DNA of 6,388 nt from an uncultured Sphingomonas sp. (GTDB lineage Bacteria; Pseudomonadota; Alphaproteobacteria; Sphingomonadales; Sphingomonadaceae), in the NCBI GenBank assembly GCA_946886645.1, contig CAMPIY010000101.1:1-6388 (forward strand). The letters run 5' to 3'. Made by a program: the position numbers and the translations under genes. Below the pieces are notes generated by a model that saw nothing but the letters and a program-made list of their open reading frames with translations, was not told where the DNA came from and ran no database searches. Position 1 is the stretch's first letter. Each line of letters opens with the position of its first letter. Below, one piece after another: positions 1 through 5,421 of this stretch.

Positions 1-270
1 TACGTCTATTCGCGCGACGGTCATCGCCATCGCTGGACGGACAGCCAGCGCCGCTATTGGGAGTCGCGTCGCGACCGCAATCGCGAGGGCCTGCGGATCC
101 GCCAGCGGAGCGCGGACACCCATGTCAGCCAGCCTGCCCAGGTGGTTCGGTCGACCCAGGTTCGCCGGAGTGACGAGAGGCGTCCGGAGCGCGTCGAGCG
201 CAGAGAGAGCCGGCGTGAAGGCGTGCGGATCAGGCAGCAGTCCCGCCGGGACGACCGCCGCGACGACTAA
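1..270 (+). CDS. Arginine-rich hypothetical protein, C-terminal fragment
   Basis: An open frame runs from the left edge to a TAA at 268-270 and encodes the last 89 residues of a protein whose start is outside the window. Codons favour G or C at the third position, as in the other genes here, and a hairpin with a short T-rich tail follows the stop, so I take it as a real gene end. The fragment is very basic and polar: about a third of the residues are Arg, with many Asp, Glu, Gln and Ser, and it ends in SRRDDRRDD. It begins with an aromatic and His-containing part (YVYSRDGHRHRW, then RRYW), which may be the end of a folded domain. A ten-residue unit occurs twice, REGLRIRQRS (28-37) and REGVRIRQQS (72-81). 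I see no membrane segment or catalytic motif and do not recognise the family. A disordered, nucleic-acid-binding or cell-envelope tail would all fit. Confidence 0.6.
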   Translation, partial: YVYSRDGHRHRWTDSQRRYWESRRDRNREGLRIRQRSADTHVSQPAQVVRSTQVRRSDERRPERVERRESRREGVRIRQQSRRDDRRDD

Positions 271-278
271 GGCAGAAG

Positions 279-310
279 CGGCCGGTGGTTAATCCGCCGG
301 CCGTCTTTGC
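279..310. terminator. Hairpin between convergent genes, probable bidirectional terminator
   Basis: CGGCCGG (279-285) pairs with CCGGCCG (297-303). The stem can extend inward through a T-G wobble and two G-C pairs, giving about ten pairs around a five-base loop TTAAT (289-293). On the plus strand it is followed by TCTTT, and on the minus strand by CTTCTG, so both tails are only partly T-rich. It begins eight bases after the stop of the arginine-rich gene. The loop contains the TAA stop of the MaoC gene, so the stem also covers the last four hydratase codons. Position and stem strength fit a shared terminator; the imperfect T-tracts lower confidence. Confidence 0.6.
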
Positions 311-738
311 ATCAACACGATCGACGTGAAGCGCATCACCGGGACATCGTCCTGGTTGGTGACGGTCGTCTGGGTACGGAAGCTTCCGATCTGCGGCTTC
401 GACCGGGACGGCGTCTTCTCGACGATCGTGCCCTTCACCGTCAGCCGGTCTCCCGGATAGACGGGCTTCAGCCAGCGCAGTTCATCGACGCCCGGTGACC
501 CGAGTCCGGCTTGCTCATCGGCGACGACATGGCGCGCGATCACCGCCATCGTCATCGCGCATGTGTGCCAGCCCGATGCGGCGATCCTACCGAAATGGGT
601 TTTCGCCGCTTCCTCGTCGCTCAGGTGAAACGGTTGCGGGTCGTATTTCCGGGCGAACTCGAGCACTTCCTCGCGCGTGACATCGTAATGGCCGAAGGTG
701 GTTTCGGCCCCGACTTCCAAATCTTCGAAATAGATCAT
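289..738 (-). CDS. MaoC-like hot-dog-fold dehydratase
   Basis: This 149-residue protein has the length of a single-domain MaoC-like hydratase. Members of the family add or remove water across the double bond of an enoyl-CoA thioester in the cytoplasm. The hydratase signature is visible at residues 32-44, with YDPQPFH followed by a conserved small-residue helix. Asp33 and His38 occupy the catalytic dyad positions. The downstream segment FGRIAASGWHT (49-59) and the strand-forming part ELRWLKPVYPGDRL (86-99) are also typical. There is no signal peptide or membrane segment. The ATG at 736-738 is preceded by a weak GAGA ribosome binding site four bases upstream. The gene converges on the arginine-rich gene and follows the receptor gene after 186 bp. 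The exact substrate (short-chain, branched or C4/C5 dicarboxylic acyl-CoA) cannot be read from the sequence, and nothing nearby assigns a pathway. Confidence 0.92.
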   Translation of the reverse strand: MIYFEDLEVGAETTFGHYDVTREEVLEFARKYDPQPFHLSDEEAAKTHFGRIAASGWHTCAMTMAVIARHVVADEQAGLGSPGVDELRWLKPVYPGDRLTVKGTIVEKTPSRSKPQIGSFRTQTTVTNQDDVPVMRFTSIVLMQRRPAD

Positions 739-807
739 GGCGTCTCATTGCCGTTCGCGGCGGCAAAGGAAAGTAGCAAAATGAAACCCGCCGCGACTTG
801 GTAGGCC

Positions 808-830
808 GTCACGGGACTAAATCCCGTGAC
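808..830. repeat. Perfect inverted repeat, 9-bp stem, 5-base loop
   Basis: GTCACGGGA (808-816) and TCCCGTGAC (822-830) are exact reverse complements around the loop CTAAA. This is the strongest of three hairpins in the receptor-MaoC gap. It has no T-run on either side, so it is not a textbook intrinsic terminator. It could stop or slow transcription leaving the receptor gene, protect the mRNA 3' end, or be a protein-binding palindrome upstream of the MaoC gene. Confidence 0.7.
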
Positions 831-836
831 GTCAGT

Positions 837-850
837 CCTCGCAAGCGAGG
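837..850. repeat. Short inverted repeat, 5-6 bp stem
   Basis: CCTCGC (837-842) and GCGAGG (845-850) are exact reverse complements separated by AA. A realistic RNA fold would use five pairs with the four-base loop CAAG. It lies seven bases from the larger hairpin at 808-830 and may belong to the same structured 3' region. Alone it would be unremarkable in GC-rich DNA. Confidence 0.45.
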
Positions 851-883
851 CTGGCCGGCCTTCCCATCTCTACGCGCTGCTAT

Positions 884-900
884 CGATTGCTAGGCAATCG
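884..900. repeat. Inverted repeat, 7-bp stem, 3-base loop
   Basis: CGATTGC (884-890) and GCAATCG (894-900) are exact reverse complements around TAG. On the minus strand it begins 24 bases after the receptor stop codon, the position expected for a 3'-end structure or terminator. The bases after it on that strand (ATAGCAGC) contain no T-run, so factor-independent termination is not well supported. Confidence 0.55.
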
Positions 901-924
901 CCACGCTGCGCTCGGTGGGTTCGG

Positions 925-3390
925 CTAGAATTTCCGCCCGATCCGGAGGCCGATCGTCCGCGGCCGGCTGACCACCGTGTAAATCTTGCCGTCGCTTGCC
1001 GTGCCGTCGATCGAATCGCCGCAGACCTCCTCGCGGCATTGAATGCCCTTCGACAATTGGCCGCGCACGTCGAACAGGTTCTTGACGTAGAGGTCGACCG
1101 ACCATGGTCCCGTTTCAACGCCAGCGCCCAGGTCGACCTCGGTATAAGCATCCAGGTTGCCGTAGATGTCATTGATGCCTGGCCGAAGGTCGCGCTTGCG
1201 CTTGCCTTCATAGGTGACGACGCCCTGGACATGGGCCTTCATCTCGGGCCGCAGGCTCCATTCGTAGCGGAGCTGACTGCTGCCCTTCCAGGGGGCGGTC
1301 AGCGGGAGCTTGTCGCCCTTTTCGGCCAGCAAATCCACGTTGCCGAAGAAGCCGGCATTGCGACAGTCGACCGCCAGTTCATCGAAACAGAAGTCTTCCC
1401 GCAAAACGGCATGATTGTAGGAGACGCCGGTGCTCCAGCTCATTCCCCGCATGGGCCGCAACAAAAGGTCGGCTTCCAGGCCGGTAATGCGCGCCTTTGC
1501 GACGTTGCGGACCACGGTCAGGCCATTCTCGCCGAGGAGCGACACCTGCATGTCGTCCCAATCCTCGATATAGCCGGCCAGGTTGAAGTGGGCTCCCCGG
1601 CCGAAACTGATTTTCGTGCCGACTTCGTAATTGGTCAGATAATCCGCCTTGTAAGGCGGGAAGCTGCCGCGCCGGTTGACGCCGCCCGGACGAAAGCCCC
1701 GCGACCAGGTTGCGTAGAACAGCATGTCGTCATTCGGCTTGTAGGTGAGGTTCAGGCGATGGACGAAGCCGCTGTCCTTCACGCTCTTGTCGAGGTTGGT
1801 GCAGGGCGAACCGTCGACGACCGGTGGCCCGTCGCAAAGATAGTCGGGATTGCTGCTGTAACCGATCCCGTCATCGGTGAAGTTATTGAAACCGAACCAG
1901 CCCACCAGCGAATTCTTGAACTTGTACCAGCGACCACCGGCGGTCGCGGTCAGTTTGGGCGTGATGTCGAATGAAAGCTCGCCAAAGGCGGCATAGTCGC
2001 GATCCACGCGAAGCTGCTTGGTGAACCAGACATCGTTGGTGCCGTCGACGACCAGGAAATCGGCGAGTCCGGGGATGATGTAGTTCTGCTCGATATTATG
2101 TTCCTGGCGCTGGTAGAACAGTCCCGCCACGAGCCGCAGCCGATTTTCGGCCGGCGATGCAACGCGGATCTCGTGCGACTGCTTGGTGTAGCGGTCGGTG
2201 GCTTCGATCAGCTGATTTGGAACGATCGGATTGAAGTCGTTGTCATACCAATAGGCGCCGTAGGTCGTCAGCTCGTTGTAGAAATAGGCGTAATCGGAAT
2301 AATCGAGGTCGGAATCGACCCGCCGCTTCATGTAGGAGCCGGCATAGGTCAGGTCGAAGTTGCCGATCTTCCCTTCCACGGTCAGTGCCGCCTGGAACCA
2401 CTTGTCGCGCAGCTTCTCCGGGTTGAACTGCATGGTCTCGTAGTGGCCGAGATCGCGCTCCTCGGCGAAAGAGCCATCGGCCTTCTGGACCTGGCCGATG
2501 ATCTGCGGCGTGACCGTCCAATTGTCGTTGAGGTCGACCTTCAGCGCGGCGCGGGCGCCATAGGTCGTGACGTCGTTGTAATTGTCCTCGGCCAAATCGT
2601 CATTGTCGAGGGTCAGCGTATTACCGGTCGGCCCGTCGGAGTCGACCTCCCGCATCACCCGCTCGCCGCGGATGTTGTCGATGTAGCCGCCGTCGCGGCG
2701 GTACCAGCCTACGACGCGCGCGGCGACGTTGCTGGAAATCGGCAAATTGACGAAACCTTCGCCCGAATAGCCCCAGTCGCCATGGGCGACCTTGTTGGCT
2801 TCCAGCGTCATCTCGCCATAGGTGTCGCTGAGATCGGGCTTGTTGGTGATGATGCGGATGGTGCCGGCCTGGCTCGACGCACCGTATAAGGTGCCCTGCG
2901 GGCCGGCGAGCGCTTCGATCCGGGCAATGTCATAGATGTTGATATCCAGCGCGCCCTGGATCGTCGTGATCGGCTGCTCGTCCAGATAGGTGCCGACGCT
3001 CGGCAGGGACGCGCTGTGATTGGCGTTCTCGCCGCTGGCGACGCCGCGGAAATAGACGTTGTTGGTTCCGGGGCCGTCGGCGCTGCCGCCGCCGCCGCCG
3101 GCCTTGGACGACAAGGACGGGACAAGACGGGCGTAATCGTTGAAGTCGTTGACCTGCAGGTCTTCAAGCGTTTTCGTCGTGATCGCCGTAATCGCGATCG
3201 GAACGTCCTGAAGTCTTTCCTCGCGCTTCGTCGCCGTCACGACGATCTCTTCGCCGTCGGGTTGCTGCTGCGCTGCCGGAGCCTGCTGCCCCGCGGCCGC
3301 ATCCTGAGCATAAGCGCCCGTGCCGAGCAGTGCGGTGGACGCAAGAAACAGCCCACAGGCTCGGCGGGCAAACGAACGGCTAGCGGTCAT
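925..3390 (-). CDS. TonB-dependent outer-membrane receptor
   Basis: The 821-residue product is a complete TonB-dependent receptor: an outer-membrane beta-barrel with an N-terminal plug that imports a ligand using TonB/ExbBD energy. Residues 1-28 are a signal peptide with an AYA-QD cleavage site. The TonB box EIVVTA lies at 48-53, followed by the KREERLQDVPIAI segment common in sphingomonad receptors. Plug landmarks are NVYFRGV (111-117) and ARIEALAGPQGTLYG (156-170). The rest reads as barrel strands and ends in GLRIGRKF with the terminal Phe used for barrel assembly. There is no N-terminal STN signalling domain, so surface signalling through an anti-sigma factor is unlikely. Three close Cys pairs (519/530, 668/676, 785/790) and a Tyr/Trp-rich stretch (363-383) probably lie in external loops. 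The ATG at 3388-3390 has GGGGGA six bases upstream. The ligand is unknown; siderophore, glycan and peptide remain open. The sulfotransferase gene is 94 bp upstream on the same strand. Confidence 0.97.
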   Translation of the reverse strand: MTASRSFARRACGLFLASTALLGTGAYAQDAAAGQQAPAAQQQPDGEEIVVTATKREERLQDVPIAITAITTKTLEDLQVNDFNDYARLVPSLSSKAGGGGGSADGPGTNNVYFRGVASGENANHSASLPSVGTYLDEQPITTIQGALDINIYDIARIEALAGPQGTLYGASSQAGTIRIITNKPDLSDTYGEMTLEANKVAHGDWGYSGEGFVNLPISSNVAARVVGWYRRDGGYIDNIRGERVMREVDSDGPTGNTLTLDNDDLAEDNYNDVTTYGARAALKVDLNDNWTVTPQIIGQVQKADGSFAEERDLGHYETMQFNPEKLRDKWFQAALTVEGKIGNFDLTYAGSYMKRRVDSDLDYSDYAYFYNELTTYGAYWYDNDFNPIVPNQLIEATDRYTKQSHEIRVASPAENRLRLVAGLFYQRQEHNIEQNYIIPGLADFLVVDGTNDVWFTKQLRVDRDYAAFGELSFDITPKLTATAGGRWYKFKNSLVGWFGFNNFTDDGIGYSSNPDYLCDGPPVVDGSPCTNLDKSVKDSGFVHRLNLTYKPNDDMLFYATWSRGFRPGGVNRRGSFPPYKADYLTNYEVGTKISFGRGAHFNLAGYIEDWDDMQVSLLGENGLTVVRNVAKARITGLEADLLLRPMRGMSWSTGVSYNHAVLREDFCFDELAVDCRNAGFFGNVDLLAEKGDKLPLTAPWKGSSQLRYEWSLRPEMKAHVQGVVTYEGKRKRDLRPGINDIYGNLDAYTEVDLGAGVETGPWSVDLYVKNLFDVRGQLSKGIQCREEVCGDSIDGTASDGKIYTVVSRPRTIGLRIGRKF

Positions 3391-3402
3391 CGATATTCCC
3401 CC
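3391..3402 (-). promoter_or_regulatory. Ribosome binding site of the receptor gene
   Basis: On the minus strand GGGGGA (3402-3397) stands six bases before the ATG at 3390. It supports this start, which also gives a complete signal peptide. The leader GGGGGAATATC resembles the one before the peptidase gene (GGGGGGATGTC), agreeing at nine of eleven positions. Confidence 0.7.
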
Positions 3403-3417
3403 AGTTGGAATACAAAG

Positions 3418-3472
3418 AGACTGTGATGCCGTTCCGCGCCCGTCAATCGGCTTTCGTCACGAGAGTGTTACG
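3418..3472 (-). promoter_or_regulatory. Candidate receptor promoter with upstream imperfect palindrome
   Basis: Read on the minus strand, TTGACGG (3446-3440) is a perfect match to the alphaproteobacterial -35 (TTGACGS). The -10 is weak; the best hexamer at 17-bp spacing is CAGTCT (3423-3418). Nine bases upstream of the -35 is an imperfect inverted repeat, CGTCAC (3455-3460) and GTTACG (3467-3472), agreeing at five of six positions with a six-base spacer. That location would suit an activator site. The pairing is weak enough that both elements are only candidates. If real, the receptor could be transcribed without the sulfotransferase. Confidence 0.3.
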
Positions 3473-3484
3473 ATTTCGCAATGC

Positions 3485-5329
3485 CTATGGCCGCGGCGCA
3501 TCATCCCAATGCCGGAGAACGGGGCCAAGCGCTTCCTTGAGCGGATCGAGCCACTGTTCGAACGGTTTCCACTGATCGAAGCCCGAGCTGCTCAGCGGAC
3601 GGCGGACCTGCTCGCTGCTGGCCGTGCGCACGGGTCGCTTGGTTTCGTGGAAGCTGAGGCACGCGTCCTCCCAATCGAGGTCGCAAAACGCGAGCAGCGC
3701 GCGGATTTCCGTTTCGGGACTTTCGACAAGCCGCTCGTGGATGACGCGATGGACCTTGCCGGGTTGAACCTCGTCGAGATGGGCCATCATCCGCACATAG
3801 TCCGCATAGAAGCGGCCGATATGGGTCAGGTCGTAACTAAAACTCTGCCCGCGCGCGAAATGTTGCTTGAAGTTGGAGAAGCCGCAATCGAGCGGATGGC
3901 GCCGGGCGTCGATGATCTTCGCGTTGGGCAGGATCAGCCGGATGAAACCGGCGTAAAGCCAATTGTTGGGCATCTTGTCGACGAAGAAGGCGGTTCCCTG
4001 GCTGCGCTGGATGCTGGTGCGGTCGAGATATTCCTGCCCGAGCGATTTCAGCGCTTCGGAATCGAGGCCCGCCAGGCATTCCGGATATTTCCTCCCTTCC
4101 CCGGGCCGGCGGGCGAGGGCCATGATGTCCGGCAGCTCCATCGTGCCTTCGACCTGGCTGTGGCTGGCAAGGATTTGCTCGATCAAGGTCGATCCGGCGC
4201 GCGGCATTCCGAGGACGAAGATGGGGTCGGACGCCAGGCAGCCCTGGCCTTCACGCTCCGTGAAGAATTGCGGGGTCATGATCGAAATGCTGCCATCGAC
4301 GAGCTCGTCGATGCGATCGGGATCGTGCTCCAGCTGGGCCGAGCGGATCGCATTCCCTGCCTCGTAGTGGGTCCATGCCGGCTCCACGTCCCGCCGGTCC
4401 TCATTCGCTTTGCCGAGCGCGAAATGGAGGTGGAGCTTGTCATCCGCATTCAGTGCGGAATCGTCGAGCGCGGCCTCCATCGCGGCGATATCCGCGTCGT
4501 CGAACTCGACCGTTTTCAAATTGGCCAAGCTCCACCAGGCTTCGCCAAGCCCGGGCGCCAGTGCGATCGCCCGACGGTAAGCCGCGATCGACTCCTCCTG
4601 CTCGCCGACAGTTTTGAGCAGGTGGCCCAGGCTCATCCAGATTTTCGGCTGGTCCGGATGACGGCCGAGCACGTCGCGGTAGATGGCGATGGCTTCTTCA
4701 TATCCGCCGATGCGGCCCAAGGCGGCGGCGCGGAGATTGAGGTGCGCGTCGGCGCCGTCGCCGTCGCCGTCGATTGCGAGCAGGTCCAGCTGCTCGATGG
4801 CCTCGGCGGAGCGTTGCTGGCGATAGAGGACGGTGGCGAGGTTGGCGCGCGCCGCCTGGAACGAGGGCGCCAATTCGATGGCTCGGCGGAGAAGGTTTTC
4901 GCTATCGTGGACTCGTCCGATCCGGGCGGCGAGCTCGGCCAGCATCCGCATCGCGCTATAGTCGTAGGGGTCGCGGCGAAGCCTGTCCTTCAACGGCGGC
5001 TCGGCTTCATGAAGCCGGCCGGCGACCAGCGCATCGCCTGCTCTCAGCAGGACCGGGTCCTGGGTGGCGGCATGGAAGGCCCGCTGCTCGACGTCCGCCG
5101 CCTCGTCCGCCAGGCCGGTCGCACGAAGGCCAAGGCCCAGAAGTCGAAGCGCTGCCGGAGCATCGGGCCGAACCGCAAGGGCTTCGCGAGCCAGATCGAC
5201 CGCCCGATCCGGCCGATCCCGGAGCGAGCGATAGCCCTCCACCAGCGGATTGGTCGTCGACGATGCGGTCTGCTCACCCATGCGGAGCTTGGTGCGGCAA
5301 ATTCCCGCCGCCGCCAAGCCCACCCGCAT
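3485..5329 (-). CDS. TPR-repeat sulfotransferase
   Basis: This 614-residue cytoplasmic protein fuses an N-terminal TPR superhelix to a PAPS-dependent sulfotransferase domain of the Sulfotransfer_3 type. Such enzymes move a sulfuryl group from PAPS to a hydroxyl on a protein, sugar or small molecule. TPR units are clearest at about 125-157, 158-190, 194-227 and 228-261, with weaker ones before and after. The sulfotransferase part starts near 368. GMPRAGST (374-381) is the 5'-phosphosulfate loop; DKMPNNW (451-457) and RRHPLDCGFSNF (476-487) follow, the last holding the Arg and Ser of the 3'-phosphate site. The C-terminal TASSEQVRRP and DQWKPFEQWL segments are typical of TPR-linked members. No signal peptide is seen. 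The ATG at 5327-5329 lacks a good ribosome binding site; the ATG at 5279-5281 (Met17) starts a more family-like N-terminus and may be the true start. The acceptor is unknown; the TPR part probably recruits it. Confidence 0.95.
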   Translation of the reverse strand: MRVGLAAAGICRTKLRMGEQTASSTTNPLVEGYRSLRDRPDRAVDLAREALAVRPDAPAALRLLGLGLRATGLADEAADVEQRAFHAATQDPVLLRAGDALVAGRLHEAEPPLKDRLRRDPYDYSAMRMLAELAARIGRVHDSENLLRRAIELAPSFQAARANLATVLYRQQRSAEAIEQLDLLAIDGDGDGADAHLNLRAAALGRIGGYEEAIAIYRDVLGRHPDQPKIWMSLGHLLKTVGEQEESIAAYRRAIALAPGLGEAWWSLANLKTVEFDDADIAAMEAALDDSALNADDKLHLHFALGKANEDRRDVEPAWTHYEAGNAIRSAQLEHDPDRIDELVDGSISIMTPQFFTEREGQGCLASDPIFVLGMPRAGSTLIEQILASHSQVEGTMELPDIMALARRPGEGRKYPECLAGLDSEALKSLGQEYLDRTSIQRSQGTAFFVDKMPNNWLYAGFIRLILPNAKIIDARRHPLDCGFSNFKQHFARGQSFSYDLTHIGRFYADYVRMMAHLDEVQPGKVHRVIHERLVESPETEIRALLAFCDLDWEDACLSFHETKRPVRTASSEQVRRPLSSSGFDQWKPFEQWLDPLKEALGPVLRHWDDAPRP

Positions 5330-5364
5330 AGCAGAGCCATTTCCGCCGTTCGTCGAAACAATGG

Positions 5365-5392
5365 TTGGCTGGAACCGCCCGCCCGCTAAGCC
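5365..5392 (+). promoter_or_regulatory. Candidate peptidase promoter
   Basis: TTGGCTG (5365-5371) matches five of seven positions of the alphaproteobacterial -35 TTGACGS. Thirteen bases later GCTAAGCC (5385-5392) matches the -10 consensus GCTANAWC except at two positions. Transcription would then begin close to 5398-5400, leaving a leader of about 22 bases with the G-tract ribosome binding site. The -10 coincides with the left arm of the hairpin at 5385-5404, so a repressor site and a terminator are competing readings of the same bases. Confidence 0.35.
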
Positions 5393-5410
5393 TTGGTGCT
5401 TAGCCTTTTT
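5385..5410 (+). terminator. Terminator-like hairpin with T-tract before the peptidase gene
   Basis: GCTAAGC (5385-5391) and GCTTAGC (5398-5404) form a perfect 7-bp stem around the six-base loop CTTGGT, followed at once by CTTTTT. This is the form of an intrinsic terminator read on the plus strand. No plus-strand gene ends here, because the left neighbour is on the minus strand, and the ribosome binding site of the peptidase follows directly. It may stop antisense transcription coming through the sulfotransferase gene, act as an attenuator in a peptidase leader, or be an operator overlapping the promoter. Confidence 0.5.
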
Positions 5411-5421
5411 GGGGGGATGTC
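5411..5421 (+). promoter_or_regulatory. Ribosome binding site of the peptidase gene
   Basis: GGGGGGA (5411-5417) lies four bases before the ATG at 5422. It follows the T-tract of the hairpin with no gap. An ATG at 5417-5419 is in a different frame and does not give the signal peptide, so 5422 is preferred. Confidence 0.7.

Larger units (their letters stand above)
739..924. other. Intergenic region between receptor and MaoC genes
   Basis: These 186 bp separate the end of the receptor gene from the start of the MaoC gene, both on the minus strand. The part near the receptor holds three perfect hairpins (listed separately). The part near the MaoC start contains an A/T-rich patch (about 768-785). 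Read on the minus strand it includes GCTACTTT, loosely like an alphaproteobacterial -10 (GCTANAWC), but I find no convincing -35 upstream. No open frame here looks coding. The hydratase may have its own promoter here rather than depending on receptor readthrough. Confidence 0.5.
5330..5421. promoter_or_regulatory. Divergent intergenic region, sulfotransferase / peptidase
   Basis: These 92 bp separate the divergently transcribed sulfotransferase (-) and peptidase (+) genes and should hold promoters for both. The distance becomes 140 bp if the sulfotransferase starts at Met17. On the plus side a candidate promoter and a hairpin are listed separately. On the minus side I find no sequence close to a -35/-10 pair. 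A shared control region would allow joint regulation, but nothing here proves it. Confidence 0.5.

Noticed and set aside
853..860. GGCCGGCC palindrome near the hairpin cluster.
   Set aside because: An eight-base G/C palindrome with no loop is common by chance at this base composition and has no clear role here.
739..924. Possible small RNA gene or small protein gene in the receptor-MaoC gap.
   Set aside because: No promoter and T-tract terminator pair and no small open frame with a ribosome binding site could be supported; only the hairpins are reported.
826..1974. A 382-codon open frame on the plus strand opposite the 3' part of the receptor gene.
   Set aside because: Its composition is that of a shadow of the receptor reading frame. 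No signature, signal peptide or ribosome binding site is visible, and it starts within the hairpin-rich gap.
2098..2889. A 263-codon open frame on the plus strand inside the receptor gene, rich in Val, Ile and Gly.
   Set aside because: It is the antisense image of beta-barrel codons. The hydrophobic alternation comes from the complementary strand, and there is no ribosome binding site.
3320..5389. A 689-codon open frame on the plus strand opposite the sulfotransferase gene and the start of the receptor gene, ending inside the hairpin at 5385-5404.
   Set aside because: It lies antisense to a gene with clear TPR and sulfotransferase motifs, its product has no recognisable domain, and long antisense frames are expected in GC-rich coding DNA. 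The stop falling in the hairpin is probably chance.
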